A stretch of DNA of 64,000 nucleotides from Chromohalobacter canadensis (GTDB lineage: Bacteria > Pseudomonadota > Gammaproteobacteria > Pseudomonadales > Halomonadaceae): assembly GCF_034479555.1 (NCBI RefSeq), contig NZ_CP140151.1:1736001-1800000 (forward strand). Direction: 5' to 3'. Made by a program: the position numbers and the translations under genes. This document shows positions 8,805-22,739 of this stretch, piece by piece. Within the stretch, counting starts at the first letter, position 1; each line of letters starts with the position of its first letter. Below the pieces are notes generated by a model, which was given only the letters and a program-made list of their open reading frames with translations, was not told the DNA's origin and ran no database searches.

Positions 8805-9779
8805 CTACAGGCCTTCCTCGAGCAATTGCGGGGCGAAGTAGGTCATGATCAGATCGGCACCGGCACGACGCATCGAGCCCAGTGTTTCACGGATCACCGC
8901 CGCTTCATCGATTACACCCTGTTGCGCCGCCAGGCGAATCATCGCGTACTCGCCGCTGACCTGGTACGCCACCAGCGGCAACAGGCTGTTGCGACGGATG
9001 TCCGCCATGATGTCCAGATACGCCAGCGCCGGCTTGACCATCAGGAAATCGGCGCCCTCGGCTTCGTCTGCCAGCGACTCACGCAGCGCCTCGCGCCGGT
9101 TCATGGGGTCCATCTGATAGGTCTTGCGATCGCCCTGGAGTTCAGTACCCGCCGCTTCGCGGAAGGGGCCATACAGCGCCGACGCCAGCTTGGTGGAATA
9201 CGCCATGATGGGGATATCCTCGAAACCGGCCTCGTCCAAGGCCGCACGAATCGTCGCCACCTGACCATCCTGTGCCGCCGAGGGCGCGATGATGTCGGCC
9301 CCCGCCTTGGCAGCCGCGACCGCCTGGACGCCGAGATTACGAATGGTCAGGTCATTGTCGACGGTATCTCCCTTGAGGATGCCGCAGTGCCCGTGCGTGG
9401 TGTACTCGCAGAAACAGATATCCGGAATCACCACCATCTCGGGATCGGCCGCCTTGATGATGCGCACCATGCGCGACACCAGGCCGTTGTCGTCCATGGC
9501 ATCGCTGCCGTCGGCATCTTTGTGATGCGAAATCCCGAACGGCATGATGCCTCTGAGGCCCAGCGCGCTGAGGCGTTTCACTTCCTCCGCCAGTTGGCTT
9601 TCCGGCACGCGATACTGCCCCGGCATCCCCTCGATGGGGACAAAATCGTCCGCGTCTTCTTCCACGAAGATCGGATACACCAAGTGCTCCGGACGCAGCG
9701 AGGTTTCACGCACGATGTCACGCAGCGATGATGTGCGCCGCAGGCGCCGCAGGCGGGCCTGGGGAAACTGAGCAGGCAT
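8805..9779 (-). CDS. hemB: Porphobilinogen synthase (delta-aminolevulinate dehydratase)
   Basis: Condenses two 5-aminolevulinate molecules to porphobilinogen, the second committed step of tetrapyrrole synthesis; cytosolic. The 324-residue protein shows the metal-binding cysteines C122, C124 and C132 ([14 protein letters not shown]), and both Schiff-base lysines: K197 (AYSTKLAS) and K249 ([11 protein letters not shown]). The cysteine-containing site suggests the zinc-dependent type. hemL, hemJ and hemW lie 22-30 kb away in this window. A strong hairpin (9798-9821) stands just upstream of its ribosome-binding site. Confidence 0.97.
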   Translation of the reverse strand: MPAQFPQARLRRLRRTSSLRDIVRETSLRPEHLVYPIFVEEDADDFVPIEGMPGQYRVPESQLAEEVKRLSALGLRGIMPFGISHHKDADGSDAMDDNGLVSRMVRIIKAADPEMVVIPDICFCEYTTHGHCGILKGDTVDNDLTIRNLGVQAVAAAKAGADIIAPSAAQDGQVATIRAALDEAGFEDIPIMAYSTKLASALYGPFREAAGTELQGDRKTYQMDPMNRREALRESLADEAEGADFLMVKPALAYLDIMADIRRNSLLPLVAYQVSGEYAMIRLAAQQGVIDEAAVIRETLGSMRRAGADLIMTYFAPQLLEEGL

Positions 9780-9797
9780 GTAGGACTCCTTGATCGC

Positions 9798-9821
9798 CGC
9801 CGGGCGCGGCGGCGCCCGGCG
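9798..9821 (-). terminator. Strong hairpin between glmS and hemB
   Basis: A perfect 10-bp GC stem (CGCCGGGCGC / GCGCCCGGCG) with a 4-nt loop. On the minus strand it follows glmS and ends about 18 nt before the hemB start, with no T tract. It may partly terminate glmS transcripts or shape the hemB leader. Confidence 0.45.
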
Positions 9822-9883
9822 TTAAGAACCGGAATGTATTTTATAGCACGCTAACAAAATAACCCAGCCGACAAAATGTCGCA

Positions 9884-11716
9884 TCATTCCACGGTCACCG
9901 ACTTGGCCAGGTTGCGCGGCTGGTCGACATCGGTGCCCTTGAGCACGGCGACATGATAGGCCAGCAATTGCAGCGGAATGGTGTAGACGATGGGCGCCAA
10001 CGCCTCGCTGACCGCCGGCACACGCAACACGTGCAGGTGCTCGTTGGTCTCCATGCGAATGCTCTCGTCGGCGAACACGAACAACTCGCCACCGCGGGCA
10101 CGCACTTCCTGAAGATTGGATTTCAGCTTCTCGAGCAATTCGTCGTTGGGTGCCACGGCGATCACCGGCATCTCGCTGTCGACCAGCGCCAGGGGCCCGT
10201 GCTTCAGCTCGCCCGCCGGATAGGCCTCGGCATGGATATAGGAGATTTCCTTGAGCTTGAGCGCCCCTTCCAGGGCGATCGGAAAGTGCGCACCACGCCC
10301 CAGGAACAAGGCATGATGCTTCTCGGCAAACGCCATCGACAACTGCTCGATCTCGCCATCCAGGGCCAGCACCTGGTTGATGACCCCGGGCAACTCCCTG
10401 AGTCCCTGAACAAGCGGCGCATGCTCGCCATTGGCGCCCCGCACGCGACCCAGCGCCAGGGCCAGCAGCAGCAGCGCCACCAGTTGGGTGGTGAACGCCT
10501 TGGTCGAAGCGACGCCGATTTCGGGGCCGGCCTGCGTCATCAAGGTCAGATCCGATTCACGCACCAGCGAGCTGCCCGGCACGTTGCAGATTGCCAGGCT
10601 GCCAAGATAGTCGCGCTGCTTGGCGAAGCGCAGCGCCGCCAGCGTATCGGCGGTCTCGCCAGACTGCGATAGCGTCACGAACAAAGTGCCCTCGGGCACG
10701 ACTACTTCGCGGTAGCGATATTCCGAAGCCACCTCGACCTGTGTGGGCACGCCGGCCAGTTTCTCGATCCAGTAACGCGCTACCATGCCCGCATGGTAGC
10801 TGGTGCCACAGGCGATGATATGCACCTGACGCACGCCCTCGAAAAGCGACGCAGCATCGGCCCCAAAACTGTTGACCAGCACCTGATGATCGCCGAGACG
10901 GCCTTCCAGCGTAGCTGCGATCACTTGGGACTGCTCATGGATTTCCTTGAGCATGAAGTGACGATAGCCGCCCTTGCTGGTCACGCCGTCGCCATGCTCG
11001 AAGATGCTCACCGGACGCTCGACACGCTCCCCGCTCGCCTCGAAGAGCTCGATTTCACCGCCCCGGGACAGGCGTACCACATCGCCTTCCATCATGTAGA
11101 TGAAGCGGTCGGTGACCTGCAATAGCGCCAGCGGGTCGGACGCCAGGAACGCCTCACCGATGCCCACGCCTACCACCAGTGGACTACCCTTGCGCGCACC
11201 GATGATCGCATCGGGCTCCGCACGGTGCACCACCGCCAGGGCATAGGCGCCTTCCAGCAATGCCACGCTGCGTTGCACGGCCTGGAGCAGGTCTTGGGAA
11301 AGGGTGAACTCGCGCGACAACAAGTGCGCGATCACTTCGGTATCGGTTTCGGAGGTGAAGACGTAGCCCTGGGCTTCGAGCTCGCCCTTGAGCGCCTCAT
11401 GGTTCTCGATGATGCCGTTATGCACCACCGCCAGGCTATCGCCGGATTGGTGCGGATGCGCGTTCTGCTCGCTGGGGCGGCCGTGCGTGGCCCAACGCGT
11501 GTGCGCGATACCCAGGGTGCCCTTGAGCGCCGTGTCGGCGAGTTTGCTTTCCAGTGCCGCCACCTTGCCCGCCGCACGCTGACGATTGAGTCGCGCATCG
11601 TCGGAAAGCACGGACATGCCCGCCGAGTCGTAGCCGCGATACTCGAGACGGCGTAAGCCTTCGAGAAGGATTTCCTGCACGTGACGCTCGGCGACAGCCC
11701 CTACGATTCCACACAT
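9884..11716 (-). CDS. glmS: Glutamine--fructose-6-phosphate aminotransferase
   Basis: Makes glucosamine-6-phosphate from fructose-6-phosphate and glutamine, the entry to UDP-GlcNAc for peptidoglycan and lipopolysaccharide. The 610-residue protein begins MCGIVGAV, so the nucleophilic Cys is exposed after Met removal, which fixes the start at 11716. An N-terminal glutaminase domain ([15 protein letters not shown]) is followed by two SIS sugar-phosphate domains ([18 protein letters not shown]) and ends LAKSVTVE. It starts 16 bp after the DeoR-type regulator, so both are probably cotranscribed. I see no glmS ribozyme, as expected outside Gram-positives. Confidence 0.97.
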   Translation of the reverse strand: MCGIVGAVAERHVQEILLEGLRRLEYRGYDSAGMSVLSDDARLNRQRAAGKVAALESKLADTALKGTLGIAHTRWATHGRPSEQNAHPHQSGDSLAVVHNGIIENHEALKGELEAQGYVFTSETDTEVIAHLLSREFTLSQDLLQAVQRSVALLEGAYALAVVHRAEPDAIIGARKGSPLVVGVGIGEAFLASDPLALLQVTDRFIYMMEGDVVRLSRGGEIELFEASGERVERPVSIFEHGDGVTSKGGYRHFMLKEIHEQSQVIAATLEGRLGDHQVLVNSFGADAASLFEGVRQVHIIACGTSYHAGMVARYWIEKLAGVPTQVEVASEYRYREVVVPEGTLFVTLSQSGETADTLAALRFAKQRDYLGSLAICNVPGSSLVRESDLTLMTQAGPEIGVASTKAFTTQLVALLLLALALGRVRGANGEHAPLVQGLRELPGVINQVLALDGEIEQLSMAFAEKHHALFLGRGAHFPIALEGALKLKEISYIHAEAYPAGELKHGPLALVDSEMPVIAVAPNDELLEKLKSNLQEVRARGGELFVFADESIRMETNEHLHVLRVPAVSEALAPIVYTIPLQLLAYHVAVLKGTDVDQPRNLAKSVTVE

Positions 11717-11732
11717 ATTGAACTCCTCGTCT

Positions 11733-12503
11733 TCATTCGTTGACCGCGGCGCGGATGACGGCGATGCCCTGTGCCTCGATCCGCCGACAGGCATCAGCAT
11801 CGAGCCCCTCGTCGGTGATCAGGGTATGGATCCGTTCCCACGGCAGTTCCAGATTGGGGATGCGCCGACCGATCTTGTCGGATTCGGCGAGCACCACGAC
11901 TTCGCGCGCGACCTCGGCCATCACCCGCGATAGCCCCAGCAATTCGTTGTAGGTAGTGGTCCCACGCTCCAGGTCGATGCCGTCGGCACCGATGAACAAT
12001 TGATCGAAATCGTAGAAACGCAACACCTGCTCGGCGACCTGCCCCTGGAAGGACTCCGAGTGCGGGTCCCAGGTGCCACCGGTCATCAGGATCGCCGGTT
12101 CGGGCTCCACCTCGCGCAAGGCGTTGGCTACCGATAGGGCGTTGGTCATCACCACCAGCCCTTCGCGCCCACCCAGTTCGGGAATCATCGCCGAGGTGGT
12201 GGTACCGCTGTCGATGATGATGCGGTTGTGAGCGCGGATACGCGCACTGGCCGCTTGCGCAATCGCTTGCTTTCGTGGCGAAAGCGGTGCGTTGGCTTCC
12301 GCCAGTATCTCACTGGGCAGCGGCACGGCACCGCCGAAGCGGCGCAACAGCAGACCGCTTTTCTCCAGAGTGGCGAGATCCTTGCGTACGGTGACTTCGG
12401 AAGTCGTGAAGTGGCGGGCAAGCGTATCGACGCTGGTTTCACCCTGCTCATTCACGTAGGCCAGCATGGCATGGCGGCGCTGAGCGGTATCGCGTTTGGG
12501 CAT
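11733..12503 (-). CDS. DeoR-family regulator upstream of glmS
   Basis: A 256-residue DeoR-type transcription factor: N-terminal winged helix ([48 protein letters not shown]) and a C-terminal DeoRC sugar-phosphate sensor domain ([34 protein letters not shown]). The position between glmU and glmS is the same as that of the pseudomonad regulator of glmS, so control of hexosamine synthesis is likely but inferred. I chose the ATG at 12503, with AAGGA just upstream; a GTG 15 bp earlier is possible. Confidence 0.88.
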   Translation of the reverse strand: MPKRDTAQRRHAMLAYVNEQGETSVDTLARHFTTSEVTVRKDLATLEKSGLLLRRFGGAVPLPSEILAEANAPLSPRKQAIAQAASARIRAHNRIIIDSGTTTSAMIPELGGREGLVVMTNALSVANALREVEPEPAILMTGGTWDPHSESFQGQVAEQVLRFYDFDQLFIGADGIDLERGTTTYNELLGLSRVMAEVAREVVVLAESDKIGRRIPNLELPWERIHTLITDEGLDADACRRIEAQGIAVIRAAVNE

Positions 12504-12856
12504 ATCATCCTTTTTCACGAAAGATATATCTTCCGAAACGAAACAATACGCTTATCAAACGCGATTCGACATCACCGGTCAAGCACAACCCGGCAGGCGG
12601 AAGAAAAATGGCGCACGGGAGAGGAGAAATCTCATTCCCACAAGCGATAGTAGGGGGAGATCGTTAGGCTATGCACGAAAAGTCGGCGAGCGATGGCCAG
12701 ACAAGGCAAAAAACAGCGAAAAGACGGAGTTTACGGGGTGTAAATGAGTACTTTGATCGGACTCGCGCACGAGCTGATTTTTAACGCCGTATGGCCGAGC
12801 ACAGGCAGTTTTCGTTCAAAGCCTAGAGGACGACCGCTTAGGCCGCCCTTTGCCAT
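12504..12856. repeat. glmU-regulator gap with a repeat-like structured element
   Basis: A 353-bp gap without a convincing gene. From about 12675 to 12827 it contains a compact element whose core is a GTTTAC/GTAAAT dyad (TTTAC 12730-12734, GTAAA 12740-12744), followed by ATTTTTAACGCC and CAGTTTTCG pieces. I recall very similar intergenic elements in other marine and pseudomonad gammaproteobacteria, so I call it a probable dispersed repeat. No second copy is visible in this window. The remainder (12504-12670) should contain the promoter of the regulator gene. Confidence 0.4.
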
Positions 12857-14218
12857 TCACGAAGACTTACGAGGCCGCTGCCATCCCGCACGCGTGGTCT
12901 GGCGGGGGCGCGCCACCGCCAACGCCCCGGCGTCGACATTCTTGTTGATGGTCGAGCCGGCTCCGACCGTCGCCCCATCGCCCAGCGATACCGGCGCCAC
13001 CAAGGCCGTGTTGGACCCCACGAAGACGTCGTTGCCGATCTCGGTGAGATGCTTGTTGGCGCCATCGTAATTGCAGGTGATGGTCCCTGCGCCGACATTG
13101 ACCCCACGCCCCAGCCGAGCATCGCCGACGTAGCTCAAGTGGTTGATCTTGCTGCCTTCGCCAACCTCGGCATTCTTGGTCTCGACGAAGTTACCCACTT
13201 TGCTGTCGCATGCCAGGCGCGTGCCGGGACGCAAACGTGCGAAGGGCCCGATGTGCGCGCGCGCAGCCACTTCGGCTCCTTCGATGACGCTGTGCGCCTC
13301 GATTACCGTCTCCGCCGCAATATGGCTGTCGCGGATCAGCGTATAGGGACCCACGCTGACGCCATCACCGAGCGTCACCTCGCCCTCGAATACGCAGCCC
13401 ACATCGATGAAGACGTCATGCCCACAATCGAGACGGCCACGCACATCGAAACGCGCGGGGTCGGCAAGCGCCACGCCCTCGGTCAGCAGACGCTCGGCCT
13501 GGTCCCGCTGATAGGCGCGCTCGAGGGCCGCCATCTGCGAGCGATTGTTGACGCCTTCGACTTCCAGCGCCGAGGCAGGCGCGGCCGTGGCGATATCGAT
13601 GCCCTCGGCCGCCGCCATGGCGAAGATGTCGGTCAAATAATACTCGCCCTGAACGTTCTCGGCGGAGAGGCGGGGTAACCAACGCTTGAGCTGCGCCCCG
13701 GTGGCGGCAACGATACCAGTGTTGCATTCGGTGATGGCGCGCTGGGCTTCGCTGGCCTCCTTATGTTCGACGATACCCGTAACGCGGCCGTCAGCATCAC
13801 GCACGATCCGCCCATAACCGCTGGGATCAGGCAGTTCCACGGTCAGAAGCCCCAAGCGGGTCTCATCCACTTCGGCAAGCAATGCCGCCAAGGTCTCGGC
13901 GCGGATCAGCGGGACATCGCCGTAAAGGATTAGCACCTTGCCGTCGCCCATGTTCTCCAGTGCCTGGGCCACGGCATGGCCGGTGCCTTTCTGTTCGGCC
14001 TGCAAGGCGAACCGCACCTCGCGCCCGCCGAGTTCGGTCTCGACCTGCTCGGCGCCGTGGCCAATCACCACGTGCGTGCGCGTCGCGCCCAGTTGCTCGG
14101 CAGTATCCAGCACATGCGTCACCATCGGCTTACCCGCCAACGGATGCAAAACCTTGGGCTTGGCCGAACGCATCCGCGTTCCCTGGCCGGCGGCGAGTAT
14201 CACCACGTCTAACGTCAT
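12857..14218 (-). CDS. glmU: Bifunctional GlmU (uridyltransferase / acetyltransferase)
   Basis: Acetylates glucosamine-1-phosphate and couples the product to UTP, giving UDP-GlcNAc. The 453-residue protein has the N-terminal nucleotidyltransferase domain with LAAGQGTRMRSAKPKVLHPLAGKPM, and a C-terminal left-handed beta-helix of hexapeptide repeats (I-G-P, L-G-x-G-V etc.) with NHLSYVGDA and the acetyl-CoA region GAGTITCNYDG. Length is that of the E. coli enzyme. It is the first gene of the glmU-regulator-glmS set, with its own sigma-70 promoter at 14258-14286. Confidence 0.97.
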   Translation of the reverse strand: MTLDVVILAAGQGTRMRSAKPKVLHPLAGKPMVTHVLDTAEQLGATRTHVVIGHGAEQVETELGGREVRFALQAEQKGTGHAVAQALENMGDGKVLILYGDVPLIRAETLAALLAEVDETRLGLLTVELPDPSGYGRIVRDADGRVTGIVEHKEASEAQRAITECNTGIVAATGAQLKRWLPRLSAENVQGEYYLTDIFAMAAAEGIDIATAAPASALEVEGVNNRSQMAALERAYQRDQAERLLTEGVALADPARFDVRGRLDCGHDVFIDVGCVFEGEVTLGDGVSVGPYTLIRDSHIAAETVIEAHSVIEGAEVAARAHIGPFARLRPGTRLACDSKVGNFVETKNAEVGEGSKINHLSYVGDARLGRGVNVGAGTITCNYDGANKHLTEIGNDVFVGSNTALVAPVSLGDGATVGAGSTINKNVDAGALAVARPRQTTRAGWQRPRKSS

Positions 14219-14257
14219 CGCTGTCGTCCCTATGCATCTCTTAAAGAAGATGGCCGT

Positions 14258-14286
14258 ATTCTACGGTGGGCGGAAGGCGCTACCAA
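14258..14286 (-). promoter_or_regulatory. Sigma-70 promoter of glmU
   Basis: On the minus strand TTGGTA (14281-14286) and TAGAAT (14258-14263) are separated by exactly 17 bp and lie about 40 bp ahead of the glmU start. Confidence 0.6.
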
Positions 14287-14354
14287 GCGACATGCGTCAT
14301 GTCTCGGCACGATATGTAAACGTCCGTGACAGGCGGTTAGCGGATATCATTCAC

Positions 14355-14382
14355 GAAAAAAAGGCGACCCGTGGGTCGCCTT
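14355..14382 (-). terminator. Rho-independent terminator of the ATP synthase operon
   Basis: A perfect stem AAGGCGACCC / GGGTCGCCTT with a 2-nt loop is followed on the minus strand by seven T residues, 28 bp after the atpC stop codon. This is a textbook intrinsic terminator and the best one in the left half of the window. Confidence 0.92.
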
Positions 14383-14409
14383 CATGGACAGTGGCATCGC
14401 GTGCGGCGC

Positions 14410-14835
14410 CTAGCGGCGGCTGCCCTTCTCACGCAGTTGCTGGATGGTACGCAACTGTGCCACGGCTTCCGCCAGTTCGGCGGCCGCACGGGTGTAGTCG
14501 AGATCGGACTGCTTGTCGCCCATGGACCGCAAGGCCTCCTGACGCGCCTCTTCGGCGGCAGCCTCATTGAGATCGTGCGCCCGCGTGGCCGTATCGGCCA
14601 GCACCGAGACCACCTCCGGTTGGACCTCCAGGAAGCCGCCAGTGACGAAGTACACTTCTTCCTCGCCATCTTCACGCGTCACACGGACCGGTCCCGGCTT
14701 GAGCTCGGTGAGCAGCGGTGCGTGACCACGCAGAATACCCAGATCGCCCGACACGCCGGCCGCCACTAGCTGCTCGGCGCTGCCGGAGAAGATGGCCTTC
14801 TCGGCGCTGACGATGTCGCATTGGAAGCTAGCCAT
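14410..14835 (-). CDS. atpC: ATP synthase epsilon subunit
   Basis: Central-stalk subunit of F1 that couples rotation and can inhibit ATP hydrolysis. The 141-residue protein starts at MASFQCDIVSAEK, with AGGAGA 7-8 nt upstream. It has the N-terminal beta-sandwich (GDLGILRGHAPLLTEL, FVTGGFLEVQ) and the two-helix C-terminal domain, so it is the long, potentially inhibitory form. It is the last gene of the atp operon. Confidence 0.96.
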   Translation of the reverse strand: MASFQCDIVSAEKAIFSGSAEQLVAAGVSGDLGILRGHAPLLTELKPGPVRVTREDGEEEVYFVTGGFLEVQPEVVSVLADTATRAHDLNEAAAEEARQEALRSMGDKQSDLDYTRAAAELAEAVAQLRTIQQLREKGSRR

Positions 14836-14913
14836 CGCTATCTCCTCGTTCATGGAAGCGTCGGGCACGGCGCGCAACGGCGCCGTGCCTACCACTCCCG
14901 AATGGGCATGGCC

Positions 14914-16377
<1,464 letters not shown>

Positions 16378-17256
16378 TCATACGGCGGCGGCGCCGCCGA
16401 CGATCTCCGAAATCTCCTGGGTGATCGCGGCCTGACGGGCCTTGTTATAGACCAGCTCCAGGTCATCGATCAGATTGCCGGCATTGTCAGTCGCGCTCTT
16501 CATCGCGATCATCCGTGCCGCCTGTTCGCAGGCCGCATTCTCGACCACTGCCTGGTACACCTGGGATTCCACATAGCGCACTAGCAAATGATCGAGCAGG
16601 GTCTTGGCGTCCGGCTCATACAGGTAGTCCCAGCTGCCGCTGGCACGTGTCTCTTCTTCATCGTCATCATCCGCCTCGGCTTCCAAGGGGAGCAACTGAC
16701 GTACGACCGGCTTCTGAGTCATGGTGTTGACGAACTCGTTATGCACCACGTAAAGCCGATCCAGTTGCCCCTCATCGAAGGCCTTCAGCATGACACTGAC
16801 GCTCCCGATCAGGTCTTCGACGGCCGGGGCTTCGCCCAGACCGCTCTTGCCCGCCACCAAGTTGCCGCCATGGTTGCGAAAGAACACATTGGCCTTGGAG
16901 CCGATAGCCGCGTAATCGACCTCGACGTCCTGTTCATGCCAGTACTTGGCTTCGCGCGTCACGGCCTTGAACACGTTGACGTTCAGGCCACCGGCCAAGC
17001 CTCGGTCACTGGAGACCACGATATACCCCACGCGCTTGATTTCGCGCTCGATCATGTACTCATGACGATACTCGGGGTTGGCCTTGGCAATGTGACTCAC
17101 CACGCGACGGATCAGCTTCGCGTACGGCTGGCTGGCCGTCATGCGTTCCTGGGCCTTGCGCATCTTCGACGCAGCGACCATTTCCATGGCACTGGTGATC
17201 TTCTGCGTGTTCTTGATGCTCCCGATCTGGGTGCGAATCTCTTTTGCAGCTGCCAT
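16378..17256 (-). CDS. atpG: ATP synthase gamma subunit
   Basis: Rotor shaft of F1. The 292-residue protein has the conserved N-terminal helix ([31 protein letters not shown]) in overlapping form and the C-terminal helix with [28 protein letters not shown]. The start at 17256 has GGGTGAGAT upstream. An acidic insert (EADDDDEEE, about residues 195-205) is longer than I recall for E. coli, in keeping with a halophilic proteome. Confidence 0.96.
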   Translation of the reverse strand: MAAAKEIRTQIGSIKNTQKITSAMEMVAASKMRKAQERMTASQPYAKLIRRVVSHIAKANPEYRHEYMIEREIKRVGYIVVSSDRGLAGGLNVNVFKAVTREAKYWHEQDVEVDYAAIGSKANVFFRNHGGNLVAGKSGLGEAPAVEDLIGSVSVMLKAFDEGQLDRLYVVHNEFVNTMTQKPVVRQLLPLEAEADDDDEEETRASGSWDYLYEPDAKTLLDHLLVRYVESQVYQAVVENAACEQAARMIAMKSATDNAGNLIDDLELVYNKARQAAITQEISEIVGGAAAV

Positions 17257-17321
17257 CTCGATCTCACCCTCTTGCGAGCCGCTCAACTAGGATTGCCGGC
17301 CCGGTGTCACCGGGCCTTGCA

Positions 17322-18866
17322 TCACCAGGTCTGAGTGGACTTGAACGTCTCGAGGCCGGACTTGAGGCCCTGCTTGATATCGTCGTCGTAATTACCGGTC
17401 TGATTGATCTTGTCGATCAGCTCGGCATGCTCGGATTTCATGTACGCCTGCAGCGCTTTCTCGAAATCCAGCACCTTGTTGACTTCGATATCTTCCAGGA
17501 AACCTTCGTTGGCGGCGTACAGTGTCACCGCCATTTCGGCCACCGACATCGGCGAATACTGATTCTGCTTCATCAGCTCGGTGACGCGCTGCCCATGCTC
17601 AAGCTGCTTACGGGTCGCTTCGTCGAGATCCGAGGCGAACTGTGAGAAAGCAGCCAGTTCACGATACTGCGCCAAGGCCAGACGCACGGTCCCGCCCAGT
17701 TTCTTGATGATCTTGGTCTGCGCCGAGCCACCCACACGCGATACCGAAAGACCCGCGTTGATCGCCGGACGTACCCCAGAGTTGAAGAGGTTCGTCTCGA
17801 GGAAGATCTGACCGTCGGTGATCGAGATCACGTTGGTCGGCACGAACGCCGAGACGTCGCCGCCTTGGGTCTCGATGATCGGCAGCGCGGTCAGCGAGCC
17901 GGTCTTGCCTTTGACCTCACCGTTGGTGAGCTTCTCGACATGATCGGCGTTGATACGCGCGGCACGCTCGAGGAGGCGCGAGTGGAGGTAGAAGACGTCG
18001 CCCGGATAGGCTTCGCGGCCCGGCGGACGGCGCAGCAGCAGCGAGACCTGACGATAGGCTACGGCTTGCTTGGAGAGATCGTCGTAGACGATGAGAGCGT
18101 CTTCGCCACGGTCGCGGAAATACTCGCCCATGGTGCAGCCGGAGTACGCCGCCAGGAACTGCATCGGTGCCGGGTCAGCGGCGCCGGCAGCGACGATGAT
18201 GGTGTGTTCCATGGCCCCATGCTCTTCGAGCTTGCGCACCATGTTGGCAATGGTCGACTGCTTCTGGCCGATGGCGACGTAGACGCAGGTAACGCCCTTG
18301 TCTTTCTGGTTGATGATGGTGTCGATGGCGATCGCCGACTTACCGATCTGACGGTCACCGATGATCAGCTCACGCTGACCGCGGCCGATCGGCACCATGG
18401 CGTCGATGGACTTGAGACCGGTCTGGATCGGCTCGTCGACGGACTGACGGGTAATGACGCCCGGCGCGACCTTTTCCACCGCGTCGGTCATCTTGGTGTC
18501 GAGCTCGCCCTTGCCATCGATGGGGTTACCCAGCGCATCGACCACACGGCCAATCAATTCCGGACCCACCGGCACCTCGAGGATACGACCGGTACACTGC
18601 GCGGTCATGCCCTCTTCGAGCTGCAGATAGTCGCCGAGCACCACGGCGCCGACGCTGTCACGCTCGAGGTTGAGCACCATGCCGAAGATGCTGCCGGGGA
18701 ACTCGATCATTTCGCCGAACATCGCGTCGGCGAGACCGTGGATCTTCACGATACCGTCGGAAACGCTGACCACGGTACCTTCGTTGCGGGCTTCGGATGC
18801 GACATCCAGCTTTTCGATACGCTGTTTGATGATGTCGCTGATCTCGGAAGGATTCAGTTGCTGCAT
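17322..18866 (-). CDS. atpA: ATP synthase alpha subunit
   Basis: Non-catalytic nucleotide-binding subunit of F1, 514 residues. It starts [21 protein letters not shown] and has the P-loop [11 protein letters not shown], the conserved [16 protein letters not shown] block and the VSRVGGSAQ arginine-finger segment. Length agrees with E. coli. It lies 16 bp after atpH. Confidence 0.97.
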   Translation of the reverse strand: MQQLNPSEISDIIKQRIEKLDVASEARNEGTVVSVSDGIVKIHGLADAMFGEMIEFPGSIFGMVLNLERDSVGAVVLGDYLQLEEGMTAQCTGRILEVPVGPELIGRVVDALGNPIDGKGELDTKMTDAVEKVAPGVITRQSVDEPIQTGLKSIDAMVPIGRGQRELIIGDRQIGKSAIAIDTIINQKDKGVTCVYVAIGQKQSTIANMVRKLEEHGAMEHTIIVAAGAADPAPMQFLAAYSGCTMGEYFRDRGEDALIVYDDLSKQAVAYRQVSLLLRRPPGREAYPGDVFYLHSRLLERAARINADHVEKLTNGEVKGKTGSLTALPIIETQGGDVSAFVPTNVISITDGQIFLETNLFNSGVRPAINAGLSVSRVGGSAQTKIIKKLGGTVRLALAQYRELAAFSQFASDLDEATRKQLEHGQRVTELMKQNQYSPMSVAEMAVTLYAANEGFLEDIEVNKVLDFEKALQAYMKSEHAELIDKINQTGNYDDDIKQGLKSGLETFKSTQTW

Positions 18867-18882
18867 GCCATGTCCCTCGAAC

Positions 18883-19419
18883 TCAAGCGGAAAGTGCGTC
18901 GCGTAGACGGTTCAATCGACCGCGTACCGAACCGTCGATGACGGTGTCGCCGGCACGCAGGATCACGCCGCCCATCAGCGCACGGTCCACCTGAGTGGTA
19001 ATGGAGATTTCGCGGTTGAGACGCTTCTTCAGCGCAGTCGCGAGCTTGTCCTGCTGTGCGGCATCCAGATCGAAGGCGGAGACGATGGTCACATCCACCC
19101 GCTTCTCTTCTCGAGCGCGCAATGCCTCGAACTGCTCGGCGATCGCCGGGAGGGCGGCAAACCGCCCCCGCGAGCCAACGGTACGGAGGAAGTTGCGAAG
19201 AGACTCATCGAGTTCTCCGCAAACCTCGAGCAACAACTCGGTCTTCTGTCCTCGGGACAGTTTCGGGTTGCCCACCACCTTGGCGTTGAAATCGGTGTCA
19301 ACCACCGCTTGCGCCGCCGAGGCCAGGTGTCCGGACCAGGCTTCAAGCGCCTTTTGATCGCGCGCATATTCGAACGCCGCCTTGGCGTACGGACGAGCTA
19401 CGGTAGACGTTTCAGCCAT
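18883..19419 (-). CDS. atpH: ATP synthase delta subunit
   Basis: Peripheral-stalk subunit that joins b to the top of F1. The 178-residue protein starts [19 protein letters not shown] and ends with the family block ([25 protein letters not shown]). Neighbours atpF and atpA are within 11-16 bp. Confidence 0.95.
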   Translation of the reverse strand: MAETSTVARPYAKAAFEYARDQKALEAWSGHLASAAQAVVDTDFNAKVVGNPKLSRGQKTELLLEVCGELDESLRNFLRTVGSRGRFAALPAIAEQFEALRAREEKRVDVTIVSAFDLDAAQQDKLATALKKRLNREISITTQVDRALMGGVILRAGDTVIDGSVRGRLNRLRDALSA

Positions 19420-19430
19420 GCCTCACCTCC

Positions 19431-19901
19431 TCAGAGCTCAGCCGCGAGCTTGTCGACCAGCTCACGATGCTTGGCTTCATCAATGGAGGAGTCGAGGATG
19501 CGCTCGGCCCCCTGAATGGCGAGTGTCGCCACCTGGGTCCGCAACTCTTCCTTCGCACGCTGCGTCTCCTGCTCGATCTCGCCGCGAGCGCTTTCGATCA
19601 TGCGCTCCCCTTCGAGACGAGCGTTATCACGCGCTTCCTCGATCATCTGGTTGGCCCGTTTATGGGCCTGCTCGATGATCTCGGCCGCCTGCTCCTTGCT
19701 CTCCTTGAGTTGCTCGGCTGCTTGCTCCTGAGCCAGCTCAAGGTCGCGAGTCGCACGGCTGGCCGCATCCAGGCCATCGGCGATCTTCTTTTGCCGCTCC
19801 TGCAACGCCTGCATGACCGGCGGCCATACAAACTTCATGCAGAACCAGACGAAGACCGCGAAGGCTATGGCCTGACCGATCAGGGTTAGGTTCAGATTCA
19901 C
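19431..19901 (-). CDS. atpF: ATP synthase b subunit
   Basis: Membrane-anchored peripheral stalk. The 156-residue protein has one N-terminal membrane helix ([24 protein letters not shown]) written here in overlap form and a long charged coiled coil rich in Glu, Ala and Arg. Length equals that of E. coli b. It has an Asn near its N-terminus as in E. coli. Confidence 0.96.
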   Translation of the reverse strand: MNLNLTLIGQAIAFAVFVWFCMKFVWPPVMQALQERQKKIADGLDAASRATRDLELAQEQAAEQLKESKEQAAEIIEQAHKRANQMIEEARDNARLEGERMIESARGEIEQETQRAKEELRTQVATLAIQGAERILDSSIDEAKHRELVDKLAAEL

Positions 19902-19967
19902 GCCAGCACCTCTCGCATCACAAGTTTGGGGTTAATGTCACCGTGGCCCATGGGCCAAACGGCAAAG

Positions 19968-20234
<267 letters not shown>

Positions 20235-20268
20235 TCAAGGTTTAAGGGGTTGGGGTTGAGAAAACCGG

Positions 20269-21548
<1,280 letters not shown>

Positions 21549-21606
21549 GGCGTCGGTCTTGCCGTCCTCTTATTGCTGGTGTCGTCACCCGGACAAATCT
21601 TGGCGG

Positions 21607-21635
21607 ATTATAGGGGAGGGCCTAGTGGCCTTCAA
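21607..21635 (-). promoter_or_regulatory. Sigma-70 promoter of the atp operon
   Basis: On the minus strand TTGAAG (21630-21635) and a perfect TATAAT (21607-21612) are 17 bp apart, about 60 bp ahead of atpI. This is the best sigma-70 match I found in the window. Confidence 0.75.
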
Positions 21636-21775
21636 CAGAACATGAGCCTATTTAGCGCGATCTGGCAGTCCTTTACCACTAAAGGGGCACGAAAAGACGA
21701 TAAATAACGTTAACGCGCTAAACGTTTGCTGCGGCATTTTGTCACACTAACCATATATCGCGCGGCTGAATCCCA

Positions 21776-22699
21776 TCATTGAATATGCCCCAGGATGCCG
21801 TCCAGTTCGTCGAGGCTGGTGTAGCGAATGGTGACACGCCCCTTGCCCGAGGCCCCATGCTGAATCTTGACCGGCGCGCCCAGAAGTTCGGCGAGACGCG
21901 TTTCGAGCCGCGCCACATCGGGATTGCTCGATGCGCTTGGCGTGGACTTGGTGGTCTCCTTGCCGCTGGCGTTCTGCTTGGCCAGCGCCTCGGTCTGACG
22001 CACGGTCAGATCGCGTTCGACGACGTCACGCGCAATGCTGCGCTGGCGCGCGGCGGGCAAGGTCAACAGAGCACGCGCATGCCCCATGTCCAGATCGCCG
22101 CGCTCTAGCAACGTCTGCACTTCCTCATCGAGGCTCAACAGGCGCAGCAGGTTCGCCACTTGCGCGCGCGATTTGCCCACCGCATCGGCCACCTGCTGTT
22201 GCGTGAGCTCGAAGTCGTCGAGCAGACGCTTCAGCGCCATGGCTTCTTCCACCGGGTTGAGATTTTCGCGCTGAATATTCTCGATCAGCGCCAGGGCGAG
22301 GGCGGCCTCGTCGCTGACCTCGCGCACCACAGCGGGGATGACGTCGAGTTCCGCCAATTGAGCCGCCCGCCAGCGTCGTTCGCCGGCGATGATCTCGTAG
22401 CGAGACTCGCCCATCGGTCGAACCACGATGGGTTGCATGACGCCCTGGGCACGGATCGAATCGGCCAGTTCCTCGAGCGACTCGGGCTGAATATCGCGCC
22501 GTGGTTGATACTTGCCCCGACTCAGTTGTCCCAGCGGCAAGCGCATCAAGCGCTCCTGCTCCTCGCTGGCAGCCGGGGCCTGAGCAGGTTCCAGCACGAC
22601 ATCGCCGTCGATGGCGTCATCGCCGAGTGTCTCGCGTTGACGCGCGCCTGCACCGATCAAGGCATCCAGGCCGCGTCCCAGTGCGCGTTTGCGCGTCAT
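21776..22699 (-). CDS. parB: Chromosome partitioning protein ParB
   Basis: CTP-dependent DNA clamp that loads at parS and spreads to organise origin segregation. The 307-residue protein has an N-terminal ParA-contact segment (RALGRGLDALIG), the CTP-binding ParB/Srx domain with GERRWRA and ENIQRENLNPVEEA, a helix-turn-helix (LTQQQVADAVGKSRAQVANLLRL in overlap form) and a C-terminal dimerisation domain. It follows parA by 40 bp. Its seven predicted binding sites are 26-32 kb away, near dnaN-recF-gyrB-glyS. Confidence 0.96.
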   Translation of the reverse strand: MTRKRALGRGLDALIGAGARQRETLGDDAIDGDVVLEPAQAPAASEEQERLMRLPLGQLSRGKYQPRRDIQPESLEELADSIRAQGVMQPIVVRPMGESRYEIIAGERRWRAAQLAELDVIPAVVREVSDEAALALALIENIQRENLNPVEEAMALKRLLDDFELTQQQVADAVGKSRAQVANLLRLLSLDEEVQTLLERGDLDMGHARALLTLPAARQRSIARDVVERDLTVRQTEALAKQNASGKETTKSTPSASSNPDVARLETRLAELLGAPVKIQHGASGKGRVTIRYTSLDELDGILGHIQ

Positions 22700-22739
22700 A
22701 AGTATTCCCTCGATTCGTCTCCCACTCGCCCGGGACGCG

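Noticed and set aside
8604..9731. Open frame of 375 codons opposite hemB
   Set aside because: Antisense shadow of hemB with low-complexity His/Arg content.
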